DNA of 14,458 bases from the NCBI GenBank assembly GCA_002688965.1, contig NZEE01000033.1, forward strand, positions 1 to 14,458, in the 5' to 3' direction. Positions 1 to 5,082 of this stretch are shown here, in pieces. The first letter of the stretch is position 1, and every line of letters starts with the position of its first letter. The DNA comes from an archaeon (lineage in GTDB: Archaea; Aenigmatarchaeota; Aenigmatarchaeia; GW2011-AR5; GCA-2688965). The notes beneath the pieces are model-generated. The model was not told where the DNA came from and searched no databases. It saw nothing but the letters and a program-made list of their open reading frames with translations. The position numbers and the translations under genes are program-made.

Positions 1-52
1 AATAAAGAAACTAATAAGATAAATTACCATAACCTAAGTGTCATGATTTAGA

Positions 53-125
53 GGGCCGGTGGTCTAGTGGTTATGACACCTCCCTTACAAGGAGGGGATC
101 GCCAGTTCGACTCTGGCTCGGCCCA
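53..125 (+). tRNA. tRNA-Val (anticodon UAC)
   Basis: A full cloverleaf can be folded by eye. The 7-bp acceptor stem GGGCCGG pairs with TCGGCCC, with one G-T pair at its base. The anticodon stem CCTCC/GGAGG encloses the 7-nt loop CTTACAA, giving anticodon TAC (valine). The T arm is GCCAG-TTCGACT-CTGGC. The discriminator base is A and no CCA is encoded, so CCA must be added by a nucleotidyltransferase. No intron is seen. An AT-rich stretch at about 15-27 sits where an archaeal TATA box would be expected. Confidence 0.95.
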
Positions 126-177
126 TAGCTTTCATATGTTTTAGAATACTAAGATGTGTGTGGCAAAATTTAATTTT

Positions 178-252
178 GCTCCCATAGTCTAGCCCGGTCA
201 AGGATGCGGGCCTTTCGAGCCTGAGACGGGGGTTCGAATCCCCCTGGGAGCA
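178..252 (+). tRNA. tRNA-Glu (anticodon UUC)
   Basis: The acceptor stem GCTCCCA pairs with TGGGAGC. The anticodon stem CGGGC/GCCTG (one G-T pair) encloses the loop CTTTCGA, giving anticodon TTC (glutamate). The T arm GGGGG-TTCGAAT-CCCCC is perfect. The discriminator is A and CCA is not encoded. It lies 52 nt after tRNA-Val on the same strand and may be co-transcribed with it. A T-rich tract follows immediately. Confidence 0.95.
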
Positions 253-266
253 TTATTTTTTATTTT
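253..266 (+). terminator. T-rich tract after tRNA-Glu
   Basis: The tRNA 3' end is followed directly by a run made almost only of T (TTATTTTTTATTTT). This fits archaeal oligo-T termination, which needs no hairpin. The call is inferred from composition and position. Confidence 0.5.
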
Positions 267-282
267 AGAAGCGTCAGTTTGT

Positions 283-290
283 TTTAAATA
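283..290 (+). promoter_or_regulatory. TATA box for the PRC-barrel gene
   Basis: TTTAAATA is centred about 26 nt before the ATG at 313. That is the usual archaeal TATA-to-start-site distance, so the transcript is probably leaderless. It also decides the start: the GTG at 298 would lie upstream of the predicted transcription start. Confidence 0.6.
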
Positions 291-312
291 TCTTAACGTG
301 CATATTTTAGCT

Positions 313-645
313 ATGCCTATTAATGTAAAAGATTTCTCAGAGATGGTGAAGAAGGACGTTTTTACTGACAAAGGAGTTTATTGCGGAAAGGTTAGTGACG
401 TTGGGCTTGATATGACTAAGTTCCGAGTACGGTCTTTAGTTGTTGATGCTATTCGTGGCTCTTTTCTATCTGAGATGGTAGGAGATAAGAAAGGTGTTGT
501 AATACCATTCAGCATTGTCGATAGTATTGGAGACATTGTTATCATAAAACACATATCTACATCACTTGGTAGCACTGAAGATATTAGTGAAGCTTCAGTT
601 TCAAGCGAAGCTCCAGTAGAAGAATCTACTCCAATTAACTTCTAA
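313..645 (+). CDS. PRC-barrel domain protein
   Basis: The protein is 110 residues if the ATG at 313 is used. That ATG sits 26 nt after a TATA box, which argues against the in-frame GTG at 298. Residues of about 10-85 form one PRC-barrel-like beta domain: an N-terminal segment ending FTDKGVYCGKV, then RVRSLVVDA, then VVIPFSIVDSIGDIVIIKH. The last 25 or so residues are a Ser/Glu-rich acidic tail, probably disordered. Small archaeal PRC-barrel proteins occur as RNA-processing and adaptor domains, and some (CdpB) take part in FtsZ/SepF cell division. Which role applies here cannot be told from sequence. The gene stands alone, followed by T-rich DNA. Confidence 0.75.
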   Translation: MPINVKDFSEMVKKDVFTDKGVYCGKVSDVGLDMTKFRVRSLVVDAIRGSFLSEMVGDKKGVVIPFSIVDSIGDIVIIKHISTSLGSTEDISEASVSSEAPVEESTPINF

Positions 646-664
646 TTTTGTTTTTATTGTTTTT
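646..664 (+). terminator. T-rich tract after the PRC-barrel gene
   Basis: Several T runs (ATTTTGTTTTTATTGTTTTT) follow the stop codon directly, as expected for archaeal termination. No hairpin is seen. The rest of the 100-nt gap to the next start holds its promoter. Confidence 0.4.
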
Positions 665-695
665 GATGTTGAATAGTGGTAGGATTGAATAGCTT

Positions 696-703
696 TTTAT
701 AAT
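696..703 (+). promoter_or_regulatory. Candidate TATA box for the porG-porD-porA run
   Basis: TTTATAAT is centred about 46 nt before the ATG at 746. It would place transcription near 725 and leave a leader of about 20 nt that includes the GTGATT ribosome site at 737-742. A second AT-rich element (CATATATGA, 712-720) would instead give a leaderless message. I prefer the first because the porB-like gene repeats the same spacing. Confidence 0.4.
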
Positions 704-736
704 TGCTATACCATATATGATAGAATACAAAAATAT

Positions 737-742
737 GTGATT
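737..742 (+). promoter_or_regulatory. GTGATT ribosome-binding site before the gamma subunit
   Basis: GTGATT lies 3 nt before the ATG at 746 and matches the GGTGATC part of the archaeal anti-Shine-Dalgarno complement. The same motif precedes the delta, alpha and beta genes. It marks 746 as the start: the in-frame GTG at 737 is part of the ribosome site. Confidence 0.55.
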
Positions 743-745
743 ACT

Positions 746-1252
746 ATGGTTGTAAATATTAAGATTATTGGTTGGAAACGGTCAGAAGAGACGGCTAACA
801 TGCTAATAAAGTCTATTTCTGGCTTTTTCGTCTTTAAACGCACTATATATCCTTCTAGCTATGTTAAAATTGACCAAATGCCTATATTAGATATGAGTAA
901 ACCAGAGAAGTTTGACTATCTTTTGGTGCTTGATCCTTCTGAAGCTGACCTAGAAGACTACAAATCTATGAAAGAAGATGGTGTTGTTATTGTTAATACA
1001 GTTGATAAGAAGATGGGTACAAGTATCAACAATGCTGTGAAGAAACTTAAAGCTAAAATTGTTGTAGTTGATGTTTCTGGTTCAAGTATAGAGCATACTG
1101 GTAGGTTTAATCCTTCAATTGGTATACTTGCTGCATTTGTTAAGAAGACAAATGTGTTGTCTCTTAAGAATTTAGAAACTGTGATAAAAGAAAGTCATAA
1201 ATCAGATGGAAGTTTAGCTGTTGCTGAAGAGGTCCATAAGTTAGTGAAGTGA
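746..1252 (+). CDS. 2-oxoacid:ferredoxin oxidoreductase gamma subunit-like protein, degenerate
   Basis: This 168-residue protein resembles the gamma (PorG) subunit, normally about 175-190 residues. The recognisable parts are the strand and loop LLVLDPSEADLEDYKSMKEDGVVIVNT (here at about 60-90) and a C-terminal segment containing SIGILAAFVKKTNVLSLKNLE, where functional subunits have a similar NTAMLGAFAK..G.VSLE pattern. The N-terminal glycine-rich motif GRGGQG of functional gamma subunits is missing; the matching place reads IIGWKRSEETA. Position (first of gamma-delta-alpha), close spacing and the shared GTGAT ribosome site support the assignment. The family match is from motif memory. The loss of the glycine-rich loop suggests that the subunit no longer takes part in normal CoA/TPP chemistry. 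Confidence 0.65.
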   Translation: MVVNIKIIGWKRSEETANMLIKSISGFFVFKRTIYPSSYVKIDQMPILDMSKPEKFDYLLVLDPSEADLEDYKSMKEDGVVIVNTVDKKMGTSINNAVKKLKAKIVVVDVSGSSIEHTGRFNPSIGILAAFVKKTNVLSLKNLETVIKESHKSDGSLAVAEEVHKLVK

Positions 1253-1257
1253 TTATT

Positions 1258-1488
1258 ATGAAAAAAATGGATAATACTATAAGCGGAAAAAAGTTTCAGG
1301 AATTTATTCCTGTTATAGACAAAAAAGCATGTATAAAATGTAAAGCATGTTTTGTATTTTGTCCAGATTCTGCTATTAAAATGGGAACTGATGGTATTCC
1401 TAAAATTGACTATGAACAATGTAAAGGATGTTTGATATGTTTACGTGAATGTCCTGTTCGGGCAATAAGTGAGGAACGAGCCAAATAG
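1258..1488 (+). CDS. porD: 2x[4Fe-4S] ferredoxin-like protein (oxidoreductase delta subunit)
   Basis: The protein has 76 residues from the ATG at 1258, with GTGATT just upstream. That GTG (1249) overlaps the gamma stop and would add three residues, but it is better read as the ribosome site. Two complete ferredoxin motifs are present: C25-x2-C28-x2-C31-x3-C35-P and C55-x2-C58-x2-C61-x3-C65-P. All eight ligands for two [4Fe-4S] clusters are therefore kept. In pyruvate and related 2-oxoacid:ferredoxin oxidoreductases this subunit carries electrons from the TPP site to external ferredoxin. Its intact state contrasts with the eroded gamma, alpha and beta subunits beside it. The symbol follows gene order and fold; the substrate is unknown. 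Confidence 0.8.
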   Translation: MKKMDNTISGKKFQEFIPVIDKKACIKCKACFVFCPDSAIKMGTDGIPKIDYEQCKGCLICLRECPVRAISEERAK

Positions 1489-1493
1489 GTGAT
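1488..1493 (+). promoter_or_regulatory. GGTGAT ribosome-binding site before the alpha subunit
   Basis: GGTGAT starts on the last base of the delta stop codon and ends 4 nt before the ATG at 1498. It is the fullest copy of the motif shared by the four oxidoreductase genes and fits pairing with the ATCACC part of the 16S rRNA tail. Confidence 0.6.
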
Positions 1494-1497
1494 TTGA

Positions 1498-2592
1498 ATG
1501 GCTAAGAAAAAAACTAAGAAAAGGCCAGTGAAAAAGAAAAATGTTAGAAAGATTAAGAAAGTTGCTAAAAAGAGAGTGAAAAAAATGGTTAAGAAACAAA
1601 AAAAGAAAGTGAAAAAAGTGGTAAAAACTTCATTACAAAAAGTGAAAGTTGATGGAATTCCACTATCACAAAAAGAAGTATTTAATGCTAGTATTGAAAT
1701 TTCAGGAGCTACTTTATTTACTAGAGATAATGTTTATGAAGCTGCTATGAATGCGCTTGAAAATAGAACTGTTTATGAGAATATTGAGAATTTGGATGTA
1801 TTTTCTGGTTCACGATTACCAATTGTTTTAGTTGGACATAATGCTCTTTTGAATAGAGATAATGGTGCAATGATAACACTGCCTGAAAACAATCAAGAAA
1901 TGATTGATGATATTTTAATTTGTCATAAAATATGTGAAAATAAGAATGTGTTGATTCCTGGTTTAGTTGATTCTGGTATACTTTTATCTGAGAATGTTTC
2001 TGTTCCTTCAAAACAAAGTATCGAGAAGTTTATTGGTAAGTATAAACCACTTCAAAAGGAAGAAATGATTTCTTTAACTGATAATAAAATTGATGCAGAT
2101 GTTTCATTAGCAATGGCACATGTTAGAAAATTAATAGCTAAAACTAATGAAAAATGGATGAAAAAATTCCATAGAGGAGTTGGTATGATTGAAACTGAAG
2201 GATTGGAAAATGCTAAAGTTGTTTTGATAGTCTATGGACAAAATTCTAGAAGTACTAAAAAAGCTATTATGGATCTTGCTTCACCTGAACAAGAAGGTCA
2301 GAAACCAATTAATGTTGGGTTGATACGTGTTCATATTGCTCGTCCATTTCCTATTGATGAATTAACAAAAGCTTTGGAATTAGTTCCGAAAAAAGCTAAG
2401 ATTGGTGTAATAGATATTTCATCTTCAGCAGGTATGGGTGGTATAATGTTTTCTGAAGTTTCTTCAATTACATCTCGGAAAATGTCATCTTATGTTTCTA
2501 GCAAACTTCTAGGTACAAAAAACATATTAGATATTATTTCTACATTACTTGATTTACCTTCTGGTGAATCAGAAACTCTTTGGATTGAATAA
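1498..2592 (+). CDS. 2-oxoacid:ferredoxin oxidoreductase alpha subunit-like protein with lysine-rich tail, catalytic region lost
   Basis: This is a 364-residue protein. Residues 1-50 hold 28 Lys/Arg and no acidic residue, a histone-like tail foreign to this family. From about residue 70 the PorA fold can be followed: SGSRLPIVLVGHNALLNRDN (families have SG.RLPIVM....), ENNQEMIDDILICHKICENKNVLIPGLVDSGILLSE, then a C-terminal swivel domain with KVVLIVYGQNSRSTKKAIMDL, GLIRVHIARPFPIDEL and IGVIDISSSAGMGG. The first 80 or so residues of normal PorA, which hold the PxTP motif, the TPP-contacting Glu and the ATSSQG-type loop, are absent or replaced. The typical WNDHSD segment is also not visible. The gene follows delta by 9 nt and its stop abuts a convergent gene. 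Basis: own motif reading. I infer structural retention without oxidoreductase catalysis. Confidence 0.65.
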   Translation: MAKKKTKKRPVKKKNVRKIKKVAKKRVKKMVKKQKKKVKKVVKTSLQKVKVDGIPLSQKEVFNASIEISGATLFTRDNVYEAAMNALENRTVYENIENLDVFSGSRLPIVLVGHNALLNRDNGAMITLPENNQEMIDDILICHKICENKNVLIPGLVDSGILLSENVSVPSKQSIEKFIGKYKPLQKEEMISLTDNKIDADVSLAMAHVRKLIAKTNEKWMKKFHRGVGMIETEGLENAKVVLIVYGQNSRSTKKAIMDLASPEQEGQKPINVGLIRVHIARPFPIDELTKALELVPKKAKIGVIDISSSAGMGGIMFSEVSSITSRKMSSYVSSKLLGTKNILDIISTLLDLPSGESETLWIE

Positions 2593-2859
2593 TTATTTGA
2601 GATGTCTAAGAAAATTTGTAGTATCTTCAGTTACTTTGGCTAGATGTTCTTGATTGGTGATATTGATAAACCAGTCATCGACTTGTTCTTGTTCCTCTGG
2701 ATCAAGACCCTTGTACCATTTTTCAAAACCATCTTTGCTTACAAAAGCAGGATGTTGTTCTAGTGTAGTAGCGGTCTTATCATCTCCCATTTCTCGAAAA
2801 CCAGCTATTGCTTCTTCTGTATAACTTCTGAACCTTTCGTATTTCTCACCTATGTCCAT
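2593..2859 (-). CDS. Small acidic hypothetical protein
   Basis: The 88-residue protein is rich in Glu/Asp, Phe and Trp, predicted helical and soluble, with no membrane segment and no motif I recognise. Landmarks are an N-terminal helix with YTEEAIAGFREM and a central GFEKWYKGLDPEEQEQVDDWF. It is convergent with the alpha gene and the two stop codons touch with no spacer. A weak TATA-like CTTTTAATC lies at about 2881-2890 on the minus strand, roughly 26 nt before the ATG, suggesting a leaderless message. Its AT content is nearer the host genes than the GC-richer block to its right. The function is unknown. Confidence 0.6.
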   Translation of the reverse strand: MDIGEKYERFRSYTEEAIAGFREMGDDKTATTLEQHPAFVSKDGFEKWYKGLDPEEQEQVDDWFINITNQEHLAKVTEDTTNFLRHLK

Positions 2860-2920
2860 AGTTATAATTATGTATGCTAAAGATTAAAAGAGTATACTAC
2901 CGATAAGTTGACAGTAGTAA

Positions 2921-2946
2921 AGCGACACCGATGTGTTGGTGTCGCT
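2921..2946 (-). terminator. Perfect 9-bp hairpin, likely terminator of the ankyrin/microprotein operon
   Basis: AGCGACACC and GGTGTCGCT form a perfect 9-bp stem around an 8-nt loop. Read on the minus strand it lies about 95 nt after the stop of the microprotein gene and is followed by TTTACTACTG, a weak U tract. It resembles a bacterial intrinsic terminator more than the oligo-T ends elsewhere in this window. The direction is inferred from the neighbouring genes. Confidence 0.5.
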
Positions 2947-3039
2947 GGAAGTCATGTCTGGTCAAGACAATGGCACTCTCCTTGAAGGCATCTGAGGATT
3001 AGCTTTGGATAATCGCCAGCAAGGTGACGAATATTCAGT

Positions 3040-3204
3040 TCATCCAGAAAATTTGGAGTGATGAGTGCAGAAGAGCGTTCGCCGGCAACCATCTTCGTGC
3101 ATCATTTCCTTGGCATTATTGAATAACCAAAGAATAATACTACCGGCGCCAAGGTAGATGAGTACGCCCATTACGAACAGAACGGTTGATAGCAACGATT
3201 CCAT
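3040..3204 (-). CDS. Single-pass membrane microprotein
   Basis: This 54-residue reading frame is preceded by a strong Shine-Dalgarno site (AAAGGAGGG, 3210-3218), 5 nt before its ATG. The N-terminus MESLLSTVLFVMGVLIYLGA and the following GSIILWLF form one clear hydrophobic helix over residues 4-28. After it comes a short polar tail of about 26 residues containing C40, C46, four His (36, 48, 49 and one more near the cluster are the visible candidates) and several basic residues, which is reminiscent of, but does not prove, a metal or redox site. By the positive-inside rule the C-terminal tail is probably cytoplasmic. It lies 82 nt downstream of the ankyrin gene in the same direction and probably in one transcript. 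I recognise no family. Confidence 0.55.
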   Translation of the reverse strand: MESLLSTVLFVMGVLIYLGAGSIILWLFNNAKEMMHEDGCRRTLFCTHHSKFSG

Positions 3205-3209
3205 CGGTT

Positions 3210-3218
3210 CCCTCCTTT
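3210..3218 (-). promoter_or_regulatory. Strong GGAGG Shine-Dalgarno before the microprotein
   Basis: On the minus strand this reads AAAGGAGGG, followed by AACCG and the ATG at 3204. It is one of three such sites between 3.2 and 4.0 kb. The GGAGG type differs from the GTGAT sites of the oxidoreductase genes and supports the small reading frame being translated. Confidence 0.65.
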
Positions 3219-3276
3219 ACTCTTGTGTTTAAGATGATACTTCAACAGCTCCTATGAAACGTACGACTTTGTTTTT

Positions 3277-3285
3277 CCTCCTTTT
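3277..3285 (-). promoter_or_regulatory. Orphan Shine-Dalgarno-like site after the ankyrin stop
   Basis: AAAAGGAGG on the minus strand starts right after the ankyrin TAG stop. No ATG, GTG or TTG opens a usable frame at the correct distance. It may be a relic of a lost gene or a chance purine run. Confidence 0.3.
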
Positions 3286-3981
3286 CTATTGTTGGGATGT
3301 GTCCTTAACAATATCAGACACTTGTTCGAGTTCACGTAATAGATCGACAATATCTTCATGCTTGTTCTGTTCAGCCACTCCCTGTGCAGTCAGAGTTGTC
3401 TCAGGTCTGCCGTGTTTGGCAGGTTCTGTGTAACTGAAGCTGGTGTCTGCTCCAAGATGAATAAGGAGCTCGACCATATCTAGATGACCGAGACCAGCGG
3501 CAGCTATCAGAGGGGTTATGCCAGTTCCAGGACCGGTGATTGATCCTTCAGCTGGGAAGTTGACATCTGCTCCTTGACGAACTAATGACAGCGCTGTTTC
3601 GTCTTGGTTTCTTTTGGCTGCAATGAGAAGGGCGTTGCCCAGTTTTTCCCCTTTCTCAGTTTCGTTGTGCATTTGACAAAGTGCCCGTTGTGTTGGGTTT
3701 GAACCAAACCATGGCACTATACCACTATTGTCTTGAATTTCCAGATCTGCGCCGTCTTTGACAAGAGAAATGGCCAAATCTTTGCAGTTGGCAGCAGCCA
3801 ATACATGGAGAAGAGTTTCTCCAGTTACAGGATGTTGCTGATCAATACGATGATGTGTCCATGCGAGATTGATTAGATCATCGAGATTCTCTTGATGTTG
3901 ACTGCGTAAATTCTCAAGAGCTTCTCTGTGATCATTGATCAGACATTTTGCCGTTAGAGCGATGTTATCAGGTGTTTTCAT
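3286..3981 (-). CDS. Ankyrin-repeat protein
   Basis: The 231-residue protein has about four ankyrin repeats. The repeats are near residues 55-95 (GETLLHVLAAANCKDLAISL then VKDGADLEIQDNSG), 115-150 (GNALLIAAKRNQDETALSLV then RQGADVNF), 155-190 (GITPLIAAAGLGHLDMVELL then IHLGADTSF), and a degenerate last one near 200-222 (AQGVAEQNKHEDIVDLLREL). The first 50 residues are helical and unlike ankyrin. There is no signal peptide or membrane helix, so it is probably a cytosolic protein-binding scaffold with an unknown partner. The ATG has a GGAGGG site 5 nt upstream. Base composition is clearly higher in GC than the flanking host genes (34 of 60 bases at 3481-3540), suggesting transfer, plausibly from a bacterium. 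It is followed by the membrane microprotein. Confidence 0.85.
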   Translation of the reverse strand: MKTPDNIALTAKCLINDHREALENLRSQHQENLDDLINLAWTHHRIDQQHPVTGETLLHVLAAANCKDLAISLVKDGADLEIQDNSGIVPWFGSNPTQRALCQMHNETEKGEKLGNALLIAAKRNQDETALSLVRQGADVNFPAEGSITGPGTGITPLIAAAGLGHLDMVELLIHLGADTSFSYTEPAKHGRPETTLTAQGVAEQNKHEDIVDLLRELEQVSDIVKDTSQQ

Positions 3982-4273
3982 CTTTTCCCTCCGTTCGTAG
4001 CTTCAGCTACATTAAAGAAAACAGCGTTTGGTGTCCTTAGGACGTTGAATCGACGTGTATCATTGCGATATAGTCGAAAAACATTGGACTTACGTGTTCA
4101 ATGCTTTTGAAAATGGTTTGTTAATTATGATGATTTCTCAAAAGTTTTAAAGGGTTTTAGAAATTATGAAAAAAGGCTCAGTAGCTACCCAAACAAGTCA
4201 TCCTTACGTCATGCTGGGACGGTCACATCATTGCCATTATTAGATTGAAAATGTTACTTTTAAGGGTTTAGAA
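3982..4273. other. Intergenic region with several dyads upstream of the ankyrin gene
   Basis: This 292-nt gap holds no gene I can support. It contains three small inverted repeats. GTAGCT-TC-AGCTAC (3997-4010) lies next to the ankyrin ribosome site and could be an operator or leader hairpin. GTCCT-T-AGGAC is at 4033-4043. A longer CATTGGAC / GTTCAATG stem is at 4082-4103, with a G-U pair on the plus strand. The ankyrin promoter should lie within 4010-4110 on the minus strand, but I see no convincing TATA or -35/-10 pair. Near-copies of TTTTAAAGGGTTTTAGAA and TTTTAAGGGTTTAGAA lie at about 4146-4163 and 4258-4273. Confidence 0.4.
3987..3992 (-). promoter_or_regulatory. GGAGGG Shine-Dalgarno before the ankyrin gene
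   Basis: GGAGGG on the minus strand is separated by AAAAG from the ATG at 3981. It fixes the start and shares the strong-site style of the microprotein gene. Confidence 0.65.
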
Positions 4274-4558
4274 TTAACGTGGATTTCGTGTTACATCAGT
4301 TGGTTGGCGTATTTCACCACCAGCCTCAAGAAGGGTTTTTGCTTGTTCAATTGCGTTTTTTACAGCATTTATCATCCTTTTTCTTTGTAGCATAGATACT
4401 TCTTGTTCTTCTAGTTGTACAATGTAGCCATCTACACTATCTAGAATCTTAAGAATCTGGAATCTCTTAGCTCTGCTTAGTTTATCTGCTTTTTCTCTTA
4501 CTCTATCATACTTTTTCCTTAATTTGTATATCTTATAATTTGAACCTAAACCAAGCAT
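4274..4558 (-). CDS. Small helical coiled-coil protein, hypothetical
   Basis: The 94-residue basic protein is almost wholly alpha-helical, with heptad-like stretches at about residues 10-35 (KLRKKYDRVREKADKLSRAK) and 45-80 (IVQLEEQEVSMLQRKRMINA then VKNAIEQAKTLLEAG). The C-terminal 14 residues (REIRQPTDVTRNPR-like, Pro/Arg-containing) are probably disordered. No cysteine motif, signal peptide or membrane helix is present. It is transcribed away from the helix-turn-helix gene across only 32 bp, with its own TATA box 26 nt before the ATG, so it is probably leaderless and perhaps co-regulated with that gene. The family is not recognised. Confidence 0.65.
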   Translation of the reverse strand: MLGLGSNYKIYKLRKKYDRVREKADKLSRAKRFQILKILDSVDGYIVQLEEQEVSMLQRKRMINAVKNAIEQAKTLLEAGGEIRQPTDVTRNPR

Positions 4559-4560
4559 AA

Positions 4561-4568
4561 TATATAAT
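4561..4568 (+). promoter_or_regulatory. TATA box for the helix-turn-helix gene (half of a compact divergent promoter)
   Basis: TATATAAT is centred 26-27 nt before the ATG at 4591, the archaeal leaderless geometry. It begins only 3 nt from the start codon of the divergent gene, so both promoters overlap within 32 bp. Confidence 0.7.
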
Positions 4569-4579
4569 TGATTCTAGAG

Positions 4580-4587
4580 TATATAAT
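4580..4587 (-). promoter_or_regulatory. TATA box for the coiled-coil gene (other half of the divergent promoter)
   Basis: TATATAAT on the plus strand (ATTATATA on the minus strand) is centred about 26 nt before the minus-strand ATG at 4558. It lies 3 nt from the start codon of the helix-turn-helix gene, mirroring the opposite element. Confidence 0.65.
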
Positions 4588-4590
4588 AAT

Positions 4591-5028
4591 ATGCAAACAC
4601 TGAGAAAGGGAAAAGAGACTTATACTGAGCTATATCCTAAAGCTATTGAAATGAGTAAAAAAGGTAAAAATGTGAAGGATATTGCTAAGGAACTAGGAAT
4701 ATCATACTCTGCTGTATATGCTTGGCTAAAACAAGGAAGAAAACCTAGTTCTCCGTCACTTGTAAAGTTTAAGAAATACCTAGAAACACATGGTCCAACT
4801 GCTAGTATTGATATTAAGAAGGTTATTCCTAAACATAATGATTTTTATCATATTGCTCAAAAGCGTGGAATAGGCATAAAACGGGCTGTTATGGATAAAA
4901 GATATGCTGATTACAGAGTTTGGTATTATTTAGATGGTCAAGATGATGTTTTACAACAAAGAATGCAGGAATTAAGGAAAAAGTATGTAAAAGTTAAGAA
5001 AAAAATGATGAAAACTCTTGGAATGTAA
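4591..5028 (+). CDS. Helix-turn-helix DNA-binding protein
   Basis: The 145-residue basic protein has an N-terminal homeodomain-like helix-turn-helix at about residues 15-50. The pattern is AIEMSKKGKNVKDIAKELGI, then SYSAVYAWLKQGRKP, where SYSAVYAWLK is the recognition helix; this is the style of resolvase/Psq-type domains. The middle (70-115) has mixed structure with VIPKHNDFYHIAQKRGIGIK and YRVWYYLDGQ. The C-terminus (120-145) is a lysine-rich helix. It could be a transcription regulator acting on the compact divergent promoter it shares with the coiled-coil gene, but its target is not shown. The leaderless start is supported by the TATA box at 4561-4568. It lies between the porA-like and porB-like genes. 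Confidence 0.75.
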   Translation: MQTLRKGKETYTELYPKAIEMSKKGKNVKDIAKELGISYSAVYAWLKQGRKPSSPSLVKFKKYLETHGPTASIDIKKVIPKHNDFYHIAQKRGIGIKRAVMDKRYADYRVWYYLDGQDDVLQQRMQELRKKYVKVKKKMMKTLGM

Positions 5029-5032
5029 TAAC

Positions 5033-5040
5033 TTTAAATA
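5033..5040 (+). promoter_or_regulatory. Candidate TATA box for the beta subunit gene
   Basis: TTTAAATA lies about 49 nt before the ATG at 5086. It would give a leader of about 24 nt that includes the GTGATT ribosome site at 5077, the same geometry as the gamma gene. A second element, TATAAAA at 5057-5063, is 26 nt before the ATG and would instead give a leaderless message. Either way the gene has its own promoter. Confidence 0.45.
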
Positions 5041-5076
5041 GATTTGCGTTAAAATCTATAAAATTCGCTGAATTAA

Positions 5077-5082
5077 GTGATT
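5077..5082 (+). promoter_or_regulatory. GTGATT ribosome-binding site before the beta subunit
   Basis: GTGATT lies 3 nt before the ATG at 5086, identical in sequence and spacing to the sites before the gamma and delta genes. The GTG at 5077 is therefore unlikely to be the start. Confidence 0.5.

Noticed and set aside
298..312. GTG start for the PRC-barrel gene
   Set aside because: The TATA box at 283-290 places transcription start near the ATG at 313, so the GTG would not be in the message.
1745..2011. Long minus-strand open frame inside the alpha gene
   Set aside because: It lies entirely within a well-supported gene, has a low-complexity composition shaped by the opposite strand and no promoter or ribosome site.
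2938..3039. Possible structured RNA or small gene between the hairpin and the microprotein stop
   Set aside because: Only very short frames (about 13 codons) and weak palindromes are seen; nothing supports a known RNA family.
3277..3285. A third small gene behind the orphan GGAGG site
   Set aside because: No ATG, GTG or TTG follows at a usable distance; frames after the site close within a few codons.
4127..4133. ATGATGA resembling a C box of a C/D guide RNA
   Set aside because: No CTGA D box or paired terminal stem is found at a fitting distance, and the motif is expected by chance in AT-rich DNA.
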